A DNA stretch of 64,000 nucleotides, taken from contig JAEUGW010000051.1 of NCBI GenBank assembly GCA_016795565.1, positions 1 to 64,000 on the forward strand, written 5' to 3'. Positions 41,599 through 50,386 of the stretch are shown one piece after another; the first letter of the stretch is position 1, and every line of letters begins with the position of its first letter. The notes beneath the pieces were generated by a model. It ran no database searches, was not told the DNA's origin, and worked only from the letters and a program-made list of their open reading frames with translations. Source of the DNA: Opitutaceae bacterium (GTDB taxonomy: Bacteria > Verrucomicrobiota > Verrucomicrobiia > Opitutales > Opitutaceae). A program made the position numbers and the translations under genes.

Positions 41599-43263
41599 AT
41601 GACTCAGCCCATGTCACTGCCCGACCGCACCGCCGGCCACCGCTCCGCCCTTTGGCAGATCTGGCTGGCGTTGGGCGTCGGACTGCTGGCCGTGGCCTGG
41701 CTGCTGCCCGTGAATGTGAAGTCGCTCAACCCCGCGTTGCTGCGGGAAGCTGGACGCGACACGCCGAGTGTGTCCGGTTTCGGCCGCGAGCTGCTCGACC
41801 TCGACAAGCCCGGCCCGGCCGAGCTCGTGCTGGCGACCGCCCGCCAGGTCGGGGATCCCGGCGCCGCCATGCTGGGGGTTGTGTTTGCGGATTTTGCCCG
41901 GAAGCACCGCGAAATGATGCCGTGGGGCGGCTGGGATATCGCGCTCGAGCCGCTGCTCGGCAGCAACACGGCGGCCTCCTCCGCCGACTCGCAGCCGGTG
42001 CTGAGCTTCATGGTGACCCAGCAGGCGCGGGAGAATCTCCGCCGTTATCTCGGCGTCTCGCGGCTGCCCGGCGTGCGGACGCTGCTCAAGACCGCCGAAC
42101 TCGGCTCCACCCAGCGCTTCGTCCCGGCCAACCGGGCCGGCGGCCAGCCGCTGGATGCTGTCATTCTGCTCACGGCCTACCTCTGGCAGACCGAGCACCT
42201 TTCCGCCGGCCTGCAGCGCGAGGTGCGCGCCCGCGCCGAAATCGCGGTGCAAACCGGGCAGATGGGCGAGCTGGAGGATTTTTATCTCGATATCCTGACG
42301 CTCGGCCGGCGGTTGAACTGGGTGCAGCTCTCCGAACTGCTGCGCACCACCGGTAGCTTGGGCACGGTCGGGCAGTTCGCCCACCTGGCGCGGGTCGCGC
42401 CCGAGCATCTGCCCGTGATCTACACCGCCGCACTCATGACCAAGTCGGCCGATCGCGTGGCCCATTACCTCATCGCCTTTGGGCAGCCCGGGGCGCAGCA
42501 CCTGCAACTGGCGCTGGCCAGCGGGCAGGGGGCCGTCGAGCAGCTCGTGCAGCGCCAGGCCCCCGTCACCCGCGGCACCGGCCCCGAGTTCGAGCTCGGG
42601 GCGGGCTTCACCCTGCGGCATCCCGAGATCGCCCTGGTGGCCAAGTATGCGGCCTTTCTGGCCGGCATTTTCCTGTTGTTGCGCTCCCTGGACACCCGGC
42701 TGGTTTTCTCGGCGGGTTCGGCCCTCCGCGGCGCGCTGCCCCGGATGAACAGCGGTCTCATCGCGACCCTCCTGACCTTCATCTTTTTTGTCTTTTCCGA
42801 GCCTTTCCTGCTCAAGGCCGCCACCCTTTCGGACTACCAGATCAAACTCACCATCCCCGTCATCGGCACGCTCGCCGCGCCCGCCGCCACTCCCGCAACC
42901 CCTCCCTCCACCATGGACATCTCCACCATCCTCTCCATCACCCTGTTCGCCGCCATCCAGGTCGGCATGTATTTCATCTGCCTGCTGAAAATAGCGGAGA
43001 TCGCGCGCCAGGCGCTGCCCGCCGCCACCAAGCTCCGGCTGATGGAGAACGAGGAGAACCTCTTCGACGGCGGCCTCTACATCGGCATCGCCGGCACGGC
43101 CACGGCGCTGGTGCTGCAGGTGCTCGGGCTGATTGACGCCAACCTGCTCGCCGCCTACTCGTCCAACCTCTTCGGCATCGTCTGCGTGGCCCTGGTCAAG
43201 ATCCGCCACGTCCGTCCCTACAAGCGGCAGCTCATCATCGAGATCCAGTCCGGTGCCGCCTGA
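41599..43263 (+). CDS. Multi-pass membrane protein of unknown function
   Basis: 554 residues. One N-terminal membrane helix (QIWLALGVGLLAVAWLLP), then a soluble, largely helical region of about 290 residues (about 45-335), then four to five C-terminal membrane helices (AAFLAGIFLLLRSLD; MNSGLIATLLTFIFFVFSEP; ISTILSITLFAAIQVGMYFI; GIAGTATALVLQVLGLID). I recognise no family. The downstream coiled-coil gene starts 12 bp after its stop, so the two are almost surely one operon and may form a complex. Confidence 0.8.
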   Translation: MTQPMSLPDRTAGHRSALWQIWLALGVGLLAVAWLLPVNVKSLNPALLREAGRDTPSVSGFGRELLDLDKPGPAELVLATARQVGDPGAAMLGVVFADFARKHREMMPWGGWDIALEPLLGSNTAASSADSQPVLSFMVTQQARENLRRYLGVSRLPGVRTLLKTAELGSTQRFVPANRAGGQPLDAVILLTAYLWQTEHLSAGLQREVRARAEIAVQTGQMGELEDFYLDILTLGRRLNWVQLSELLRTTGSLGTVGQFAHLARVAPEHLPVIYTAALMTKSADRVAHYLIAFGQPGAQHLQLALASGQGAVEQLVQRQAPVTRGTGPEFELGAGFTLRHPEIALVAKYAAFLAGIFLLLRSLDTRLVFSAGSALRGALPRMNSGLIATLLTFIFFVFSEPFLLKAATLSDYQIKLTIPVIGTLAAPAATPATPPSTMDISTILSITLFAAIQVGMYFICLLKIAEIARQALPAATKLRLMENEENLFDGGLYIGIAGTATALVLQVLGLIDANLLAAYSSNLFGIVCVALVKIRHVRPYKRQLIIEIQSGAA

Positions 43264-43275
43264 GGAGCCCACGCC

Positions 43276-44664
43276 ATGAACAAGACCCTGCTCCTGATCA
43301 TGTGCGACTTCATGTTGCTCAATCTCCTCGCGCTCACGCGCTGGGAGAAGGCCGAGCCGTCGCACACGCAGCTCGAGTCCGCCGCGCCGCGGTCCCCCGC
43401 CAATGCCCCGGCCATCAACGCCGACATGGTCGAGCTCATGCGCATTTCCCTCGAGGATGAGAAGGCCTCCCGGACGGCGCTGGCCGCCCAGCTGTCCTCC
43501 ACCCAGGGCTCGCTGTCCGAGCGCGAGAAGAACCTCGCCGCCGTGCAGTCGCAGAAAGGCCAGCTCGAGCGCACGCTGGCCGCCACGCAGACCAGCGTGA
43601 AGGAGCTGGAACAGCGCTACACCGCGACCTCGCAGGAGGCCTCGATGTCCAAGGAGCAGCTCGCCAAGCTGCAGCGGGAGCTCGAGGAGCGGAAGGCCGA
43701 GGCGGAGCGCCAGCAGGCCGAGCTCGCCCGCGCCGAGCGGCAGAACGCCGAGGCCCGCCAGCGCATCGAGAGCCTCAACGTCGCCGTCAAGGTGGCCGAA
43801 CACGAGAAGCAGCTCATCGCGCAAAACCTCACCGAGGTGAAGCAGCAGGTGGAGGTCGAGCGTGCCGAGCGCTACAAGGTGCAGGAGCAGACCACCCAGC
43901 TCGCGCAGGGCGTCGGCCAGCTGGCCGAGAAATCGGGCGAGCTCAGCCAGGAGATCCGCACCAACCGCCCGGTGAACCCCAACCTCATCTTCAGCGACTT
44001 CCAGGCCAACCGCGTCGCGACCAGGCTCACCGCGCGCAAGCCGGGGCTGTTCAGCCCGAGCATCCGGGAGAAGGAGGCGCAGACCGTGCTCGTGAGCGAC
44101 GGCCACCGCACCTACGCCCTCATGCACCTCAGCGACACGCCGTTCACGCTGGTCGAGACCCCCGGCGACTACGACCAGGTGACGGGCACCCTCAGCCGCG
44201 GCGCGTTCAGCGCCCCGGTGGGCGAACTGCAATTCCTCCGGCTCGATCCGCGCGTGATTGTCGTGCCCGTGGACGATTCGCTCGCCGCGCTGATGGGCGC
44301 GAAGGTCTATTCGCTGGCCCGGGAGCCCTTCAAGTTTCCCGAGGCGGTGCTCGTGCGCGCCGACGACGGCCGCTACGGCGAGACCCCCCTGCGCATCGAT
44401 CCCACGAGCCAGTCCTATGTGAAGCTCGACAACCGGATCGTCACGCGGCTTTTCGGCGAGATCTCCCCCAAGCGCGGCGACATCGTCTTCAGCAAGACGG
44501 GCGAACTCATCGGCATGATGGTCAACAGCGAGTATTGCGCCGTGCTGGGCGACTTCACCGCGGCCACGACCCTCCGGACGGGGGACAAGCCCGAACCCGC
44601 GACGAGCGGCATCATCGGCAATTTCCAGGCCCGCTGGTCGCGCCTGCCCGTGAAGCTGCAATAG
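43276..44664 (+). CDS. Membrane-anchored coiled-coil protein with C-terminal beta-rich domain
   Basis: 462 residues: N-terminal membrane segment (MNKTLLLIMCDFMLLNLLAL), a long coiled coil (about 60-235, rich in Glu, Gln, Ala), and a C-terminal globular domain (about 235-455). The latter has alternating strands and an ISPKRGDIVFSKTGELIGM stretch that recalls the last strands of trypsin-like folds, but no catalytic Ser-Asp-His set is convincing. Overall it looks like a membrane sensor or scaffold with an inactive protease-like head. It is 12 bp downstream of the multi-pass gene. Confidence 0.75.
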   Translation: MNKTLLLIMCDFMLLNLLALTRWEKAEPSHTQLESAAPRSPANAPAINADMVELMRISLEDEKASRTALAAQLSSTQGSLSEREKNLAAVQSQKGQLERTLAATQTSVKELEQRYTATSQEASMSKEQLAKLQRELEERKAEAERQQAELARAERQNAEARQRIESLNVAVKVAEHEKQLIAQNLTEVKQQVEVERAERYKVQEQTTQLAQGVGQLAEKSGELSQEIRTNRPVNPNLIFSDFQANRVATRLTARKPGLFSPSIREKEAQTVLVSDGHRTYALMHLSDTPFTLVETPGDYDQVTGTLSRGAFSAPVGELQFLRLDPRVIVVPVDDSLAALMGAKVYSLAREPFKFPEAVLVRADDGRYGETPLRIDPTSQSYVKLDNRIVTRLFGEISPKRGDIVFSKTGELIGMMVNSEYCAVLGDFTAATTLRTGDKPEPATSGIIGNFQARWSRLPVKLQ

Positions 44665-44763
44665 GGGCAGGACGGTCGCGGCCGGCAGCGGGCGGGCAGC
44701 GCGCGCCGCCCCCGATCACGCCGCTGTTTACAGCGCGGCCGATTCCCGCCAATCAGGGATGTT

Positions 44764-45783
44764 GTGCTGTCCCGCCTGCTCGAATCCCTCGCGCTGTCCG
44801 ATCCCCTGAGTTACCTCGCGGTTTTCCTCGGGGTGTCGCTGCTCATGGTGTGGCGGCTGGAGGCGATGCTCGATCACGGTCTCGAGGGCACGGCACTGGG
44901 CACGCTGCTCATGCCGTATTGCTCGGGCCTCGGGAACCTCATCTTCGTCGGACTCATGCTCACGCGGCAGGGAGCACCCGGCGAGGTGCTGACCAACTGC
45001 CTCGTCAACAATGTCACCAACCTCACGCTGCTGCTCGGCGTGCCGGCGTTGTGCTGGGGCCTGGTCATGCTTCCCGCGACGGGAAAAGCGTCGGCGGGCG
45101 GCAAGGGCAGGAAACCGGCCAAGCCAGCCAAGGGCGGCACCGAGGGACAGCTCAACCGCCTGTCGGTGTTGCTCACGCTCGTGGCCGTGTTGTTCTTCAC
45201 CGGCGCGGTCTGGGCACTGGGCCGCGACGGCCAGCTGGACCGCACCGACGGGGTGGTGCTCATCCTGCTCTTCCTGTTCTGGCAGTGTTTCCAGGTGTTT
45301 GACGTGATGAAGCACAACCTGCGGGCGAAGGTCTCCTTTGGCGTGATGTTCTATGTGGATGCGCTGGTGGTGCTCGTCAGCGCCTACCTGATGTATGAGA
45401 CGCTCGATTGGCTCGTCACGTGGTTGTCCGCGCAGCGGGACGGTCTGTTCAGCGCGGCCAACCTCGGCTGGCTGACCGGCTGGCTGATGGTGCTGCCCAA
45501 CGCCGTGCTGGCGCTCTACTGGGGCTGGAAGCGGCGGGCGGAGGTCGTTTACGCCTCGCAGGTGGGCGACGGGCACATCTGCATACCGCTATGCCTGGGG
45601 CTATTCGCGCTGGTGCGGCCGGTGCCAATGGCCGGGTTCAGCACAACGGCGCTGGCGATGCTGCTCGGGGTCGCGGTGCTGCACGCAGTATTCCTGCTTG
45701 TTGCCGGAGGGCTGCCACGCTGGGCGGGCGGCGGTCTGGTCGCGGCCTACGGGTGGTTTGTGTGGGCCGGGCTGCTGGCTTAA
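44764..45783 (+). CDS. Cation exchanger-like integral membrane protein
   Basis: 339 residues with about nine to ten hydrophobic helices. GTALGTLLMPYCSGLGNLIF followed by NCLVNNVTNLTLLLGVPAL resembles the alpha-repeat of CaCA-type Na+/Ca2+ exchangers (GTSLPE... and GNxxGSNxxN), but the acidic residue usual in that motif is absent, so ion specificity is uncertain. A Lys/Gly-rich cytoplasmic loop separates the two halves. Start is GTG 44764. It follows the coiled-coil gene by 99 bp on the same strand. Confidence 0.6.
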   Translation: MLSRLLESLALSDPLSYLAVFLGVSLLMVWRLEAMLDHGLEGTALGTLLMPYCSGLGNLIFVGLMLTRQGAPGEVLTNCLVNNVTNLTLLLGVPALCWGLVMLPATGKASAGGKGRKPAKPAKGGTEGQLNRLSVLLTLVAVLFFTGAVWALGRDGQLDRTDGVVLILLFLFWQCFQVFDVMKHNLRAKVSFGVMFYVDALVVLVSAYLMYETLDWLVTWLSAQRDGLFSAANLGWLTGWLMVLPNAVLALYWGWKRRAEVVYASQVGDGHICIPLCLGLFALVRPVPMAGFSTTALAMLLGVAVLHAVFLLVAGGLPRWAGGGLVAAYGWFVWAGLLA

Positions 45784-45784
45784 A

Positions 45785-45863
45785 ATCGTTCTCGTTATCG
45801 TTCTCCTACTCTTTCTCCCAATCCGGGATGGAGAACGAGAACGTTTAAGAGAATGAGAACGAT
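45785..45863. repeat. CGTTCTC-type palindromic repeat (copy 1)
   Basis: ATCGTTCTCGTTATCGTTCTC on one side and GAGAACGAGAACG plus GAGAATGAGAACGAT on the other form a long imperfect hairpin. Further copies lie at 57413-57472 and 59164-59252. Confidence 0.8.
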
Positions 45864-45865
45864 GC

Positions 45866-46282
45866 TTACTTGAGCGGATCCGAGCGGAACTTCGCGGCCA
45901 GCTCGGCGAAGGGTTTCTGCGCCTCGAGCCACAGCCGATCCTGGCGGATATCAACCATGGACTTGGTCGTGTGGTTGCAGAAGAGGTAGGCGGCGGGGCC
46001 GAGGCGGAGGCAGGCGTCGAAGTGCGTGCCATGGGCGCCGGGGACGAATTCAAAGTCGCCGACCGCCATCTGGCGGGCTTCCATCTCGGCTTGGAGGGGC
46101 GCGATGTCGCTCTTGAACCGGGCCTGGTAGGTGTCGGCCCGCGGGCCGTCGTAGGCGAGGACGGCACCGGATTCCGTCGCCAGCTTCACCAGCACCCACT
46201 CGTCGAAGACGGGCTGGTTGTAGAGTGCCTTCATGCGCCCGAGGGCGAGGATGATGGCGGTGCGGGCGTCGGTGAGGTTCAT
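45866..46282 (-). CDS. Small conserved-looking protein of unknown function
   Basis: 138 residues, no signal peptide and no membrane segment. Alternating helices and strands (MNLTDARTAIILALGRMKAL; FDEWVLVKLATESGAVLAYD; AAYLFCNHTTKSMVDIRQD) indicate a folded soluble domain. No family recognised. Convergent with the exchanger-like gene; the gap holds a CGTTCTC-type palindrome. Confidence 0.7.
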   Translation of the reverse strand: MNLTDARTAIILALGRMKALYNQPVFDEWVLVKLATESGAVLAYDGPRADTYQARFKSDIAPLQAEMEARQMAVGDFEFVPGAHGTHFDACLRLGPAAYLFCNHTTKSMVDIRQDRLWLEAQKPFAELAAKFRSDPLK

Positions 46283-46416
46283 GGGTGTGGCGGGAGTGTT
46301 TGGCCGGCGGGCGGGACGATGCCAGCAGATTGTGGCGGGGTGGCGGGATTTACCGGCCGCTGACGAAGCGGCGAGTCGGATAGATCAGGAAGCGGGGACG
46401 CAGGGAGGCGAGGAAG

Positions 46417-46902
46417 TCAGCCCTTCGGCTCGAAGCGGCTTTGGGCGCGGTTTTTCTTCACCGTGTGGGCGGGGGCGACCACGCCGTTCATGGCGATGTA
46501 GATGCCGGGCGGGAGCGACTGGAGGGCGCCGACGGCGCAGCCGAGGTTGAAGACGGCGTCGCTGTTGCGGAAGCGGGCCGGCTGCATCGAGCCGGTGAAG
46601 ACGATGACCTTGTCCTTGAAGCCCTCGAGCTTCGCCGCGGTGGCCGTCATGGTGTCGGTGCCGTGGGTGATGAGGATGAGCCTTTCGGGCGAGGCATCGA
46701 CGCGGGCGCGGATGAGGCCGCGGTCCTCGTCGGTCATCGCGAGGCTGTCCTTCTGCATGACGGACTCGACGACGAAGTCGAAGGTGACGTTGGACTCACG
46801 GAACACGGGGCCGACTTGGGGCTCGCCGACCTCGTAGGCGCTGGCGGCGTCGAAGTAGACCTTGTCGATGGTGCCGCCGGTGGCGATGACACGGATGCGC
46901 AT
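46417..46902 (-). CDS. Short asparaginase-domain protein
   Basis: 161 residues equal to the N-terminal half of an L-asparaginase (about 330). Nucleophile motif ATGGTIDK (Thr11) and HGTDTMTAT (Thr82, Asp83) are intact, and VKKN near the C terminus provides a Lys at the place of the catalytic Lys of the VTKTN segment in E. coli AnsB. The C-terminal domain that supplies dimer contacts is missing, and no second half follows. Independent short asparaginase-domain proteins are known in databases but little studied. Start at 46902. Confidence 0.8.
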   Translation of the reverse strand: MRIRVIATGGTIDKVYFDAASAYEVGEPQVGPVFRESNVTFDFVVESVMQKDSLAMTDEDRGLIRARVDASPERLILITHGTDTMTATAAKLEGFKDKVIVFTGSMQPARFRNSDAVFNLGCAVGALQSLPPGIYIAMNGVVAPAHTVKKNRAQSRFEPKG

Positions 46903-46956
46903 GGGGCGATGATTGCCCGGCGGGCGCGGCGAGTTCAATCCGTATCGGCCCGGTAT

Positions 46957-47014
46957 CATCCAACGGAGACCTCCGCAGGATGCTGGCGGAGCCGATCCAA
47001 CGGTCCGCTGGATG
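46957..47014. repeat. Palindromic repeat with CATCCAACGG arms
   Basis: CATCCAACGGA and TCCGCTGGATG outer arms enclose an inner CCTCCGC/GCGGAG hairpin. Lies between the DegT aminotransferase and asparaginase genes, both on the minus strand. Confidence 0.65.
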
Positions 47015-47037
47015 TTAGAAGCGGAGGGCGTTGGCGC

Positions 47038-48276
47038 TCACTTCGCGAAGTGCCGGGCGACCTTGGCGAAGGCGTCGGCCGTCTGGTCAACGTGCTCGTC
47101 AGTCATGGCGGGGTGGATGCGCAGGGAGATGCTGTCGGCGAGGATGGCTTCGGCCACGGGACACGAGACCTGGCGGTAGTCGACCGCGGTGAGGCCGGCG
47201 GTCCGCAGGGGCCAGCTCCCGGCGAAGAAGTTGTGATTCTGGAAGACGGGGTAACGATAGACGGGCTTGGGGATGTAGCCCGGGGAGGCGGTGGCGCCCT
47301 CGGCGACGAGGGCGGCGCAGAATTCGTCGCGGCTGACGCGGAACGCGGCCGGCACCAGCCGGAGCAGGCAGAACCAGAACGTGTGGGTGTCACGCGGATC
47401 AATGGCCGGGAGCGCCACGCCGGGCAGGGCGGCCTGTTGCAGCCGCGCCAGCAGGCGGGAGCCGACCCGGATGTGGGCGGCGATGATGGCGGGGAGCTTG
47501 CCCAGCTGGGCGGCCGCCACGGCGGCCTGGGGCTCGCTCATGCGGTAATTGGGGGCGAGCGTCGCGGGATTGCGGGCATCGGCCGTGGGGTTGCGGTCGT
47601 AGAATTTGTCGCCCCATTTCGCCAGGGTGGGGCCGAAACGCTCGTCATTGGTGGCGACGATGCCGCCGTCGCCGCAACTGACGTGCTTGAACTCGTTGAA
47701 GGAATAGCAGGCGATATGGCCGGCGAGGCCGACGGGTTGCCCGCGGAATTGCGCGCCCCAGGATTGGGCGCAGTCCTCGATGAGGATCAGGTTGTGTTCG
47801 CGGGCAAGCGCGGCGAGCGCAGCGTTGTCGCTCGGGGCCCCGGCGAGGTGGACGGCCATGATGGCCCGGGTCTTCGGCGTGATGGCGCGGCGGACGGCGG
47901 CGGGATCGAGGTTGTAGGTGTGCGGATCGATGTCGGCGAAGGTGGGGACGAGCTGCTGGTAGAGTATGCCGATGACCGAACCCATGTCGGTGATGGGCGA
48001 GGTGATGATCTCCGACCCGGGTGGGAGCTGGAGGGCGGCCACGGCGACATGGAGGGCGGCCGTGCCGGAGGACGTGGGGAAGGCCCAGCGCAGGGGATAG
48101 GTCTTTCGGAACTCCTCGAGCAGGGCGCCGCATTGCGGCCCCTTGGAGTAGAACAGCGAGGGCTGGTCCACCATCGCGGTGAGGCGGGCGAGCTCTTCGC
48201 GTCCCCAGCGGTGATGCGGCGGGAGTGTGGCGGTGACGGTTTTCGGGCCGCCGTGAAGGGCGAGGGTTTGGGACAT
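47038..48276 (-). CDS. DegT/DnrJ/EryC1/StrS family PLP-dependent aminotransferase
   Basis: 412 residues of fold-type I aminotransferase. PTSSGTAALHVAV is the PLP phosphate cup, IEDCAQSWGAQ holds the Asp that contacts the pyridine nitrogen, and CYSFNEFKHVSCGDGG contains the Schiff-base Lys. PNYRMSEPQAAVAAAQL is another family block. Such enzymes make amino sugars on nucleotide-activated sugars. There is no glycosyltransferase or epimerase beside it, so the pathway is unknown. Start at 48276; the frame is open further to 48342. Divergent from the propeller protein gene. Confidence 0.9.
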   Translation of the reverse strand: MSQTLALHGGPKTVTATLPPHHRWGREELARLTAMVDQPSLFYSKGPQCGALLEEFRKTYPLRWAFPTSSGTAALHVAVAALQLPPGSEIITSPITDMGSVIGILYQQLVPTFADIDPHTYNLDPAAVRRAITPKTRAIMAVHLAGAPSDNAALAALAREHNLILIEDCAQSWGAQFRGQPVGLAGHIACYSFNEFKHVSCGDGGIVATNDERFGPTLAKWGDKFYDRNPTADARNPATLAPNYRMSEPQAAVAAAQLGKLPAIIAAHIRVGSRLLARLQQAALPGVALPAIDPRDTHTFWFCLLRLVPAAFRVSRDEFCAALVAEGATASPGYIPKPVYRYPVFQNHNFFAGSWPLRTAGLTAVDYRQVSCPVAEAILADSISLRIHPAMTDEHVDQTADAFAKVARHFAK

Positions 48277-48367
48277 CGAGAGGTGGAATGAAAATTCAGT
48301 GGGAACGAATCTCCAGTAGAGCGGGGAAACCGGTTGCGGCAATGCTGCGATTCGCGTTTAGTCAGTC

Positions 48368-50386
48368 ATGCGCTGCGGGCTTTTTTTCCTCTGCATGGTT
48401 GGGCTGGTGGCGGCGGAACCGGCCGCGGTGCGCGACCTGGGCATCCCGGTGCGCGGCGTCAGCTGGGGCCGGCTCCACGCGGGGGCGACACCGGACGGCA
48501 AGCCCTCCCTCTTGGTCTCCTTTGGCCAGAACAATGGCGGCCTGTTTGTCGCCGAGGTGGACTTCGCCACCGGGCACTGCACCCAGCATGCGGTGAAGAA
48601 TCCCGTCGCCTCCACTTTTCCGACGGCCGCCTACCGCAGCCTGCGCACCGGCATCCTCTACCTCGGCTCGGCGTGGGACGGGCACCTGCACCGCTTTGAC
48701 CCGGCGCGCCCCGGACGCGGCATCGAGGACCTTGGCCGACTCGATCCCGACGAAGCGATCTTCCCGACGGGCATAACGGAAGCGGCGGACGGGAGCATCT
48801 ACATTGGAGCCTACGGCGGCGCGCGCCTCGTGCGCTTTGACCTGGCGACGGGAGCATTCACGCGATTCGGCCGGATGGATGTGACGGACCAATACCTTTA
48901 CCCGCTGGCAGGTGACGACGGCTCGCTGGCGGCCTTGGTCAAGGTCGTGCGGCCACATCTCGTGGTCATCGATCCGCTGACGGGCGAGCATCGTGAAGCC
49001 GGACCGGCCATCACCGACACGACGGATAAGCGGCAATTCCTGAAACTCGCGAAAGCCATCGACGGCCGGCTCTACCTCGACACCCATGCCGGGAAATTCC
49101 GCGTGGACGGGATGAAACTTTCCCCGGTGGAAGCCGTGCCCGCCGAGATGCCCGGCATCCACTCCGCCTACGCGCACCGTTACCAGGCGCCCCTGGTCAT
49201 ACCCGGCGGCTGGATGGCGCGATTCCTCGACGACAACGATGTGGGGGCCGGGGCTCCCCGGAGCATCGAGCTCACCAACACCGACCCGACGGTGCCGGCG
49301 CGCACGCTCACGCTCGACTGGCAGGGCGGCGGGGCGAACCTGCACGTGATGGAACCCGGCCCCGACGGCCGGCTCTATGGCAGCGGCTACATGCCGAACC
49401 ATCTCTTTGTCGCCGCGCCCGATGGCAGCGCGATGGCCGACCTCGGCAAACACAGCCTGGCCATGGGCGAGGCCTACTCGCTGGCGACGCTCGGCGGGAA
49501 GGTTTACCTCGCCTCCTACCCCGAGGCGCGGCTCTCGGTCTATGATCCGTTGCGACCGCTCAATTTTGGCCTCGGGGCGGAAAACAATCCGCGCGACCTT
49601 GGCCGGCTCGACAGCATCGGTTACCGGCCAAATGCCCTCATCGCCGCGCCCGATGGACGGCTCTGGATGGGCGCGGGTCCCGACTACGGGCTGGTCGGGG
49701 GCACGCTCGCGTGGTTCGACCCGCGCACCGGAGAGAAGAAATCACACCGCGCCATCGTGCCCGAGACCTCGCCGGCCGCCCTGCTCTGGCTGCCGGAGAC
49801 GAAGCAGATCCTCGTCGGCCTCAGCATCGAGTGCGGCACGGGCGTCAAGGTGCAGCGGCTGGCCGGGGCCTTTGCGCTCTGGGATCCGCAGGCGGACCAG
49901 CTCGTCTGGTCGGGTGATCTCGGGTTGAAAGAGCTGGCCGATGTCTGCTCGCTCGCGCCGGCGGGCGGCGGGCTCGTGTATGCGCTCATCGGCCGCGGCG
50001 ACCACATCCTCTCCCAGGGCGCGCCCGCGATCCGGCCGCGGCTGGTGCTGATGGACCCGGCGGCGCGGAAGGTCGTGGCGGAGGCGTGGCTGCCGGAGGA
50101 TTTCGGGCCGCTGTCGTGGCACGGGCTGTTCGCGCTGCGTGTCGGCCCGGGCGGCGTGGTTTACGGCGCCACGGCGCATTGCGTCTTCCGCATCCAGCCC
50201 GGCACATGCGAGGTCGAGCGCATCTGGCAGCAGTCGAAACCACAGACGCGCGCGGGCACGGTCTGGCTGACGGCGGCCGATCCCGAGGCGATCGACGTCG
50301 TCGGGCCGATCATCGGCCGCGAACTGTTTTTCGCGACCGGCTGGCGGCTGCGCGCGCTGACGCTACCCGCCGCGCCGCAGCGCTGA
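48368..50386 (+). CDS. Secreted beta-propeller-like protein
   Basis: 672 residues with a short signal peptide (CGLFFLCMVGLVAAEPAAV). The chain is a series of propeller-blade-like repeats, each with an aromatic/D-G-R or D-G-S turn: AADGSIYIGAYGGARLVRFD, GPDGRLYGSGYMPNHLF, APDGRLWMGAGPDYGL. It looks like two propellers of the SMP-30/vWF or lactonase type. No catalytic motif is clear. Its 3' end overlaps the convergent cysteine hydrolase gene by 24 bp. Confidence 0.8.
   Translation: MRCGLFFLCMVGLVAAEPAAVRDLGIPVRGVSWGRLHAGATPDGKPSLLVSFGQNNGGLFVAEVDFATGHCTQHAVKNPVASTFPTAAYRSLRTGILYLGSAWDGHLHRFDPARPGRGIEDLGRLDPDEAIFPTGITEAADGSIYIGAYGGARLVRFDLATGAFTRFGRMDVTDQYLYPLAGDDGSLAALVKVVRPHLVVIDPLTGEHREAGPAITDTTDKRQFLKLAKAIDGRLYLDTHAGKFRVDGMKLSPVEAVPAEMPGIHSAYAHRYQAPLVIPGGWMARFLDDNDVGAGAPRSIELTNTDPTVPARTLTLDWQGGGANLHVMEPGPDGRLYGSGYMPNHLFVAAPDGSAMADLGKHSLAMGEAYSLATLGGKVYLASYPEARLSVYDPLRPLNFGLGAENNPRDLGRLDSIGYRPNALIAAPDGRLWMGAGPDYGLVGGTLAWFDPRTGEKKSHRAIVPETSPAALLWLPETKQILVGLSIECGTGVKVQRLAGAFALWDPQADQLVWSGDLGLKELADVCSLAPAGGGLVYALIGRGDHILSQGAPAIRPRLVLMDPAARKVVAEAWLPEDFGPLSWHGLFALRVGPGGVVYGATAHCVFRIQPGTCEVERIWQQSKPQTRAGTVWLTAADPEAIDVVGPIIGRELFFATGWRLRALTLPAAPQR

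Noticed and set aside
41614..44661. 1015-residue minus-strand open frame
   Set aside because: It covers two plus-strand genes with signal/membrane segments and coiled coil; composition is that of an antisense shadow.
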